Source: an uncultured Ruminococcus sp. (GTDB taxonomy: Bacteria > Bacillota > Clostridia > Oscillospirales > CAG-272). From it: a DNA stretch of 10,731 bases. Positions 6,302 through 10,731 of this stretch are shown one piece after another (the stretch's first letter is position 1; every line of letters starts with the position of its first letter). The position numbers and the translations under genes are program-made. The stretch covers positions 1-10,731 of the forward strand of contig CACXBN010000250.1 of assembly GCA_902765885.1 (NCBI GenBank), written 5' to 3'. The notes beneath the pieces were generated by a model. The model worked only from the letters and a program-made list of their open reading frames with translations. It was not told the DNA's origin and searched no databases.

Positions 6302-7825
6302 ATGAAGAAAAGATCATCAATCATTATTGCCTTTCTGGTTATCATCTTTGCCGCATCATTCATGCTCTCAGGCTGCGACAACGGCGATTATGACTTTTCT
6401 CGTCCACAGGTCAGCGCTGATGTTTCATCTCAGTCGCTCGGAAGAATAATCGATCCGGGATCGGAGATCCGCGGCGTATGGATTGCGAGTACATATAATA
6501 TAGATTATCCATCAAATCCGGATCTTTCGTACGATCAGCTGAAGAGTGAGATTGACGCGATTCTGTCGACATGTTCCGCAAACAAACTGAACACCATATT
6601 CTTTCAGGTCAGGCCGGCATGCGATGCTCTTTACAGAAGCTCCATTTTTCCGGTATCAAGAGCTTTGTCGAGCACAGGTGAACTCGTATTTGATCCCCTT
6701 GAATATCTGATCGAGGAAGGACACAGAAATAACATTTTCATTTATGCCTGGATCAATCCTCTGAGAGTGTCGCTTGGTGCAGCCGAGATATCTTCTCTTC
6801 CAGACACCTCTCCCGCAAAGCTCCATCCTGATTGGGTAGTTAATTACAACGGCAGACTGTATTTTAATGCAGGTATTCCTGAAGTCAGAAAGCTGGTATC
6901 GGATGGAGTCGCCGAAGTCGTAAAGAATTACGACGTCGACGGAGTCGTTTTTGACGATTATTTTTATCCGTATCCCGCATATGACTCGGCAGGGAGCCTT
7001 ATCGAGTTTGATGATTCCAAAGAGTACTCTGAATACGGTCAGGCATTTGAAGATATATCCGACTGGAGACGCGATAATATCAACCGGATGGTTGAGCTCT
7101 GTTATGATGCAGTTCATAACGCGGACAGAGAGTGCGTATTCGGAATATCTCCTTTCGGCGTATGGCAGAACGACAATGGAAAGAATGATGGCAGCAAGAC
7201 AAGGAATTTTGAGGCATATCACAGCCTTTACTGTGATTCACTGGCATGGATAGAAGGCGGATATATCGATTTTATATGTCCTCAGATTTACTGGCAGATG
7301 GCTTCCGCAACCTCGCCGTATGGTGTAATAATCGACTGGTGGAACAGAAAGCTTGACGGCTCTGACGTCTACCTGCTGACAGCTAATGCCGCTTACAGGT
7401 ATGAGGAGGATGCGTGGGAAGATCCGCATGGTGAGTTATCGTGGCAGATAGAGTATTCAAGAAGCAGAAAATACTACCGCGGGAGCGTATACTACGGATA
7501 TTCAGTAATAAAACGGAATGTGCTTGGTGCTTCGGATGAAATAATGACAGTAAATGAACATGAAATCGTTTATTCCGAGATAGTATCAAACGGTCTGGAT
7601 ATCAAAATTCTCTTTCCTGCCGAAGGCTATGAAACAACAGAAGAAACGATAGTAATTAAGGGTGCCTCGGATCCGTTTTATCCATTGACCATTAACGGTA
7701 CAAAAGTCGGAAGGACGAAAACGGGAGAATTTGAGGCAGAAGTTTCTTTGACTACAGGCCTAAACAACTTCGTGCTGAAGGAAAACGGAAAAGAATACAA
7801 TCTGAATATCATCAGAAAGCCATGA
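6302..7825 (+). CDS. Lipoprotein with family-10 glycosyl-hydrolase-like domain (GHL10/DUF187)
   Basis: This 507-residue protein starts with a lipoprotein signal: KKR, a hydrophobic stretch (7-22) and the lipobox LSGC with C25 as the lipidation site. It should therefore be anchored on the outer face of the membrane. Residues 55-400 match the GHL10 barrel of YngK-type proteins: EIRGVWIAST (55-64), IFFQVRPACDALYRSSIFPVS (from 99), YAWINPLR (148-155), YDVDGVVFDDYFYPYP (210-225), GISPFGVW (281-288) and YIDFICPQIYWQ (321-332). The adjacent aspartates D218/D219 and E318 are candidate acidic active-site residues. Residues 430-507 look like a small beta-rich Ig-like domain. The family is thought to act on cell-surface or plant polysaccharides, but the substrate here is unknown. 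The gene begins six bases after prmA and has only a weak AAGAAG site, so translational coupling is likely. Confidence 0.88.
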   Translation: MKKRSSIIIAFLVIIFAASFMLSGCDNGDYDFSRPQVSADVSSQSLGRIIDPGSEIRGVWIASTYNIDYPSNPDLSYDQLKSEIDAILSTCSANKLNTIFFQVRPACDALYRSSIFPVSRALSSTGELVFDPLEYLIEEGHRNNIFIYAWINPLRVSLGAAEISSLPDTSPAKLHPDWVVNYNGRLYFNAGIPEVRKLVSDGVAEVVKNYDVDGVVFDDYFYPYPAYDSAGSLIEFDDSKEYSEYGQAFEDISDWRRDNINRMVELCYDAVHNADRECVFGISPFGVWQNDNGKNDGSKTRNFEAYHSLYCDSLAWIEGGYIDFICPQIYWQMASATSPYGVIIDWWNRKLDGSDVYLLTANAAYRYEEDAWEDPHGELSWQIEYSRSRKYYRGSVYYGYSVIKRNVLGASDEIMTVNEHEIVYSEIVSNGLDIKILFPAEGYETTEETIVIKGASDPFYPLTINGTKVGRTKTGEFEAEVSLTTGLNNFVLKENGKEYNLNIIRKP

Positions 7826-7880
7826 AAAAACTGCGGTTACAAGGAGATGATGAACTCTCCTGTATCCGCAGTTTTTATTG
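7826..7880. terminator. Strong bidirectional terminator between convergent genes
   Basis: AAAAACTGCGG (7826-7836) pairs perfectly with CCGCAGTTTTT (7866-7876). Inside this, TACA and GGAGA (with one bulged A) pair with TCTCC and TGTA, around an eight-base loop. The outer A/T arms give a U-run on either strand, so the element can end both the rightward heat-shock/GHL10 unit and the leftward esterase unit. It begins immediately after the stop codon of the GHL10 gene. Confidence 0.92.
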
Positions 7881-7904
7881 TTTTACTATTGTTTTTCGTT
7901 GTTA

Positions 7905-8876
7905 TTATTTTTCGGCTCTGGCGGACAATCTTTGATCAAACATCCACTTCATGTTTTCGGTTTCGCTGTAAACATTATGCCATATGTCATGCTGACCGTC
8001 AGGATAATATTTATATTCGAAATTAGGGGCTCCTGCCCTCTTAAGAGCCGATACCATTTTACCCGTTCCTGTCATGGGAACAACGCCGTCTTTCTGACCA
8101 TGGAACGCATAGATCGGTACATAGAACAACACATCCAGACATTCCGGATCTCCTCCGCCGCAGACCGGCATTCCGGCTGCAAACAGATCAGTATGTCTTG
8201 AGAGTATATCCCATGTGCCGTATCCGCCCATGGATATTCCGGTGACATATATTCTGTCTGAATCTACCGCATAGCGTTCAGTAATGTCGCCTATAAGTGC
8301 AACAACTCTTTTAAGCGCTTCGGACTCGGGTGTTTCGCTGACGGAATAAGGTCCCTTTTCAAAAGGCACATTCACCCACTGTTCATTTGCCGGGCACTGT
8401 GGAGCTATTATTATACTGTCATACACGGGCGATTCGGGATCTTTGAACATATCGACAACGCCTTCATTGAGCTGAACGTCATTGCCGTCTCCGCGTTCAC
8501 CTGCACCGTGCAGGAACAACATAAGCGGGTAGAGGCCGTCTGGGTCGTAATTGTCGGGAAGATACAGTCTGTATTTTACAGTGAAATCCTCCGTAACATA
8601 TTCATGTTTCTCAAAAACTTCATTCACATCATACGGGCGATTTTCGGGATGTTCGATCTCCATCGCGGGTCTGTCGATAGCGGGCTCGTCAGTTCCCTGC
8701 GGATCCTCGGTTCCATTATCGGTATTATATCTCTGCGAAAAGATCCAGCCATATGGATTGGATTTTGCAAACCTCAGACCAAACGGTTCATCATTCATAA
8801 CTGCAGCACTGGCTGCCACCGATACCGCTGACAATATGATAAAAGAACATATGACAATGGATAAAAGTCTTTTCAT
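7905..8876 (-). CDS. Secreted alpha/beta-hydrolase esterase (CE1-like/phospholipase-carboxylesterase type)
   Basis: A 323-residue exported serine hydrolase. Residues 1-24 form a Sec signal peptide ending ASA, with cleavage likely near residue 24 and no lipobox cysteine. Residues 25-95 are an acidic, proline-rich linker of unknown role. The hydrolase domain runs from about 96: YRLYLPDNYDPDGLYP, then HGAGERG (123-129, oxyanion region), then the nucleophile elbow GISMGGYG with S215. The likely acid is D263 (HGQKDGVVP) and the likely base is H296 (DGQHDIW), so the triad is complete. Relatives include feruloyl/acetyl-xylan esterases and PHB-depolymerase-like enzymes; I cannot name the substrate. 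The ATG at 8876 has an AAAGGA-type site about eight bases upstream. It sits 86 bases downstream of ftsH, with no clear promoter of its own, and converges with the GHL10 gene. Confidence 0.85.
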   Translation of the reverse strand: MKRLLSIVICSFIILSAVSVAASAAVMNDEPFGLRFAKSNPYGWIFSQRYNTDNGTEDPQGTDEPAIDRPAMEIEHPENRPYDVNEVFEKHEYVTEDFTVKYRLYLPDNYDPDGLYPLMLFLHGAGERGDGNDVQLNEGVVDMFKDPESPVYDSIIIAPQCPANEQWVNVPFEKGPYSVSETPESEALKRVVALIGDITERYAVDSDRIYVTGISMGGYGTWDILSRHTDLFAAGMPVCGGGDPECLDVLFYVPIYAFHGQKDGVVPMTGTGKMVSALKRAGAPNFEYKYYPDGQHDIWHNVYSETENMKWMFDQRLSARAEK

Positions 8877-8906
8877 CTCCGTCTTCCTTTCTCTATCCGT
8901 TTTGCT

Positions 8907-8963
8907 GCCCCCTTATTGATTCGGGGGCTATTTGTTTATTGCTAATCATACTGTTTCCAGTAT
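8907..8963. other. Two small inverted repeats between ftsH and the esterase gene
   Basis: One repeat, GCCCCC (8907-8912) and GGGGGC (8923-8928), has a ten-base loop. The other, ATACTG (8948-8953) and CAGTAT (8958-8963), reads on the minus strand as a stem closed by a GAAA tetraloop and starts at the ftsH stop codon. On the minus strand neither is followed by a U-run, so they are not good terminators for ftsH. On the plus strand both are followed by T-rich sequence and could stop antisense transcription. They may affect the 3' end of ftsH RNA or the leader of the esterase RNA. The pairing is seen; the roles are inferred. Confidence 0.45.
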
Positions 8964-10731
8964 TATTTTTTTGTCTGTTCTCTGAAACGGTTGCCGAGCG
9001 CGTTCTTTTCTTTTTCAAGCGCATTTCTGCGCGCTCTCTCTTCTTCGCGCTTCTTTTCCATTTCCTTGATGTGCTCTTCGCGAGCCTTGTTTTCCATCTC
9101 GCTGATCTTTCTCTTTTCAGCCAGCATGTTATCAAGTTCCTCTGCAGTAACCGTCGTATCTTCCATTGCGCGTTTGAACTGCTCTCCGTCCATGGACTCA
9201 TAGTTCATCAGATAACCTGCAATAAAATCAAGTCTTTCCTGATTTTCCTTCAGGATCTCAATGGCCTTTTCGTATGCGGTATTGATGATCCTCTTGACTT
9301 CCTTGTCGATCACATGCGCTGTTTCTTCGGAATAATTCTTGGTATTGCTGAAATCTCTGCCGAGGAAAACTTCATCGCTGCTTGTTTCACCGCCATACTG
9401 GATCGGTCCGAGTTCATCTGACATTCCGTATCTGGTCACCATCTGTCTTGCTATTCTGGATGCCTTCTGGATATCGCTTGAAGCTCCTGTGGAGATATCA
9501 CCCATATTCAGTTTTTCGGATGCGCGTCCGCCGAGAAGAACAGCTATGTCGTTTTCCATAGAAGATCTGGATTCGTAATCCTTGTCTTCCTTCGGGAACG
9601 AAAGTGTGTATCCTCCGGCACGGCCGCTCGGAATAATGGTGATCTGATGAACGCTTTCATCAGGCTTGCAGATGTATGAAACGACAGCATGTCCTGCTTC
9701 GTGATAAGCCGTAAGTCTTTTTCCCTCTTCGGAAATAACTCTGCTCTTCTTTGCAGGTCCTACGATTACTTTTGAAAGTGATTCCTCGATATCATTCATG
9801 CCAATGAGCTGTTTGCCCTTGCGTGCAGCGAGAAGTGCAGCCTCATTGAGGAGATTGGAAAGGTCTGCTCCCGTGAAGCCCACTGTTGTTTTGGCTATAA
9901 CAGAGAGGTCGACAGTGTTTTCAAGCGGTTTGTTTTTGGCATGGATCTTAAGAATAGCCTCTCTGCCCTTCATGTCAGGCGGATTCATTGTGATCTGCCT
10001 GTCGAATCTACCCGGTCTCAAGAGCGCCGGGTCAAGAATATCAGGTCGGTTTGTCGCTGCTATGATTATAAGGCCGTCTGTTGTGTTGAATCCGTCCATT
10101 TCCACAAGGATCTGGTTGAGGGTCTGCTCTCTTTCGTCATGGCCTCCTCCAAGTCCTGCTCCTCTGTGACGTCCAACCGCATCGATTTCATCTATGAAGA
10201 TGATAGCTGCCTTGTTTTTTCTTGCGGACTCAAACAGGTCCCTCACACGCATGGCGCCGACACCTACGTATAATTCAACGAAATCAGAACCTGAAATCGA
10301 ATAGAAAGGAACTCCGGCCTCTCCGGCAACGGCTTTTGCGATAAGAGTCTTACCTGTTCCGGGCTGTCCTACGAGAAGTACGCCTCTCGGAATTCTTGCA
10401 CCGAGCTTTGTGAAATACTCCGGATTCTTTAAGAATTCAACTATCTCCTCAAGTTCTTCCTTTTCCTCATCAGCTCCTGCCACATCCGAGAAGAAAACAG
10501 TGTTTTTGTCCGGAGTGATGAGTTTTGCTCTGGAACGTCCCACCGAGTTGACTCTGGAGCTTCCGCCTCCGCCGCTCATCTGTCTTGTTATAAAGATAAA
10601 CATTCCTATCATCAGCCCGAACACAATCAGGTACGGAATGAATGAAACCCACACCGGAATTACCGTCGGCGCTTCATATTCAGCGGATTCGATTACCCCT
10701 CTGTCGATCTGATCAAGTATCTCGTCCTCAA
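8963..10731 (-). CDS. ftsH: ATP-dependent zinc metalloprotease FtsH, N-terminal end outside the window
   Basis: FtsH is a membrane-bound hexameric AAA+ protease that degrades damaged membrane proteins and short-lived cytosolic proteins. The frame is open to the right edge, so the start, first membrane helix and most of the extracytoplasmic domain are missing; about 588 residues are visible. In order: the end of the outer domain, a second membrane helix (WVSFIPYLIVFGLMIGMFIF, coded near 10595-10654), Walker A GQPGTGKT (10346-10369), pore motif FVELYVGVGA, Walker B IIFIDEID, the second region of homology TNRPDILDPALLRPGRFDRQ, and the zinc site HEAGH (9689-9703). The third zinc ligand is probably the D in TGASSD. 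Walker A has Q where GPPGTGKT is usual. The last 55-60 residues are a highly charged, probably coiled-coil tail. The GTG at 10654 is internal, because coding continues upstream. Confidence 0.97.
   Translation of the reverse strand, partial: EDEILDQIDRGVIESAEYEAPTVIPVWVSFIPYLIVFGLMIGMFIFITRQMSGGGGSSRVNSVGRSRAKLITPDKNTVFFSDVAGADEEKEELEEIVEFLKNPEYFTKLGARIPRGVLLVGQPGTGKTLIAKAVAGEAGVPFYSISGSDFVELYVGVGAMRVRDLFESARKNKAAIIFIDEIDAVGRHRGAGLGGGHDEREQTLNQILVEMDGFNTTDGLIIIAATNRPDILDPALLRPGRFDRQITMNPPDMKGREAILKIHAKNKPLENTVDLSVIAKTTVGFTGADLSNLLNEAALLAARKGKQLIGMNDIEESLSKVIVGPAKKSRVISEEGKRLTAYHEAGHAVVSYICKPDESVHQITIIPSGRAGGYTLSFPKEDKDYESRSSMENDIAVLLGGRASEKLNMGDISTGASSDIQKASRIARQMVTRYGMSDELGPIQYGGETSSDEVFLGRDFSNTKNYSEETAHVIDKEVKRIINTAYEKAIEILKENQERLDFIAGYLMNYESMDGEQFKRAMEDTTVTAEELDNMLAEKRKISEMENKAREEHIKEMEKKREEERARRNALEKEKNALGNRFREQTKK

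Noticed and set aside
5704..6381. 225-codon open frame on the minus strand opposite prmA
   Set aside because: It is a mirror of the well-supported prmA gene, has no ribosome binding site, and its low-complexity sequence matches no family.
6656..7222. 188-codon open frame on the minus strand opposite the GHL10 lipoprotein gene
   Set aside because: It lies entirely inside a gene with clear family motifs and a lipobox, and its product is not recognisable.
8945..8973. Minus-strand promoter for the esterase gene, with TATGAT at 8945-8950
   Set aside because: The -10 is good but the -35 position reads as an A-rich run with no TTGACA-like hexamer, and the site overlaps the end of ftsH. Too weak to annotate.
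1..10731. Mobile element, CRISPR array, toxin-antitoxin or phage-defence system
   Set aside because: No transposase, integrase, nuclease, spaced direct repeats or paired small toxin genes were seen on either strand. Almost all coding space is taken by housekeeping genes and two exported enzymes.

Overview
The window looks like the chromosome of a low-to-moderate GC, Gram-positive anaerobe of the class Clostridia. The gene order hrcA-grpE-dnaK-dnaJ-prmA, the CIRCE operator, strong AGGAGG-type ribosome binding sites, and a DnaK without the N-terminal insertion of Gram-negative Hsp70s all point there. The genus cannot be fixed by eye.

Layout: positions 1-475 hold no convincing gene. A probable terminator of the previous transcription unit is cut by the left edge, followed by a stretch with only short open frames, an AT-rich inverted repeat, a candidate promoter and a one-mismatch CIRCE element. 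Five plus-strand genes follow: hrcA (TTG start), grpE, dnaK, dnaJ and prmA. Hairpins lie between dnaK and dnaJ and between dnaJ and prmA, so output probably steps down along the operon. Six bases after prmA comes a lipoprotein with a family-10 glycosyl-hydrolase-like (GHL10/DUF187) domain. A strong, roughly symmetric terminator at 7826-7880 closes this rightward unit and also serves the convergent gene.

On the minus strand lie a secreted alpha/beta-hydrolase esterase (7905-8876) and, upstream of it, ftsH (8963 to beyond the right edge). The ftsH N-terminal part is missing from the window.

How the genes fit: HrcA represses the operon through CIRCE. GrpE, DnaK and DnaJ form the Hsp70 cycle, PrmA methylates ribosomal protein L11, and FtsH degrades damaged membrane and cytosolic proteins, so most of the window is protein quality control. 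The GHL10 lipoprotein and the esterase act outside the membrane and are the accessory part; their substrates cannot be read from the sequence. I see no mobile element, CRISPR array, tRNA or rRNA, and no clear undescribed system. The points worth checking are the operon-internal hairpins, the start context of prmA, the GHL10 gene at the tail of a heat-shock operon, the charged C-terminal tail of FtsH, and the unexplained leader region.
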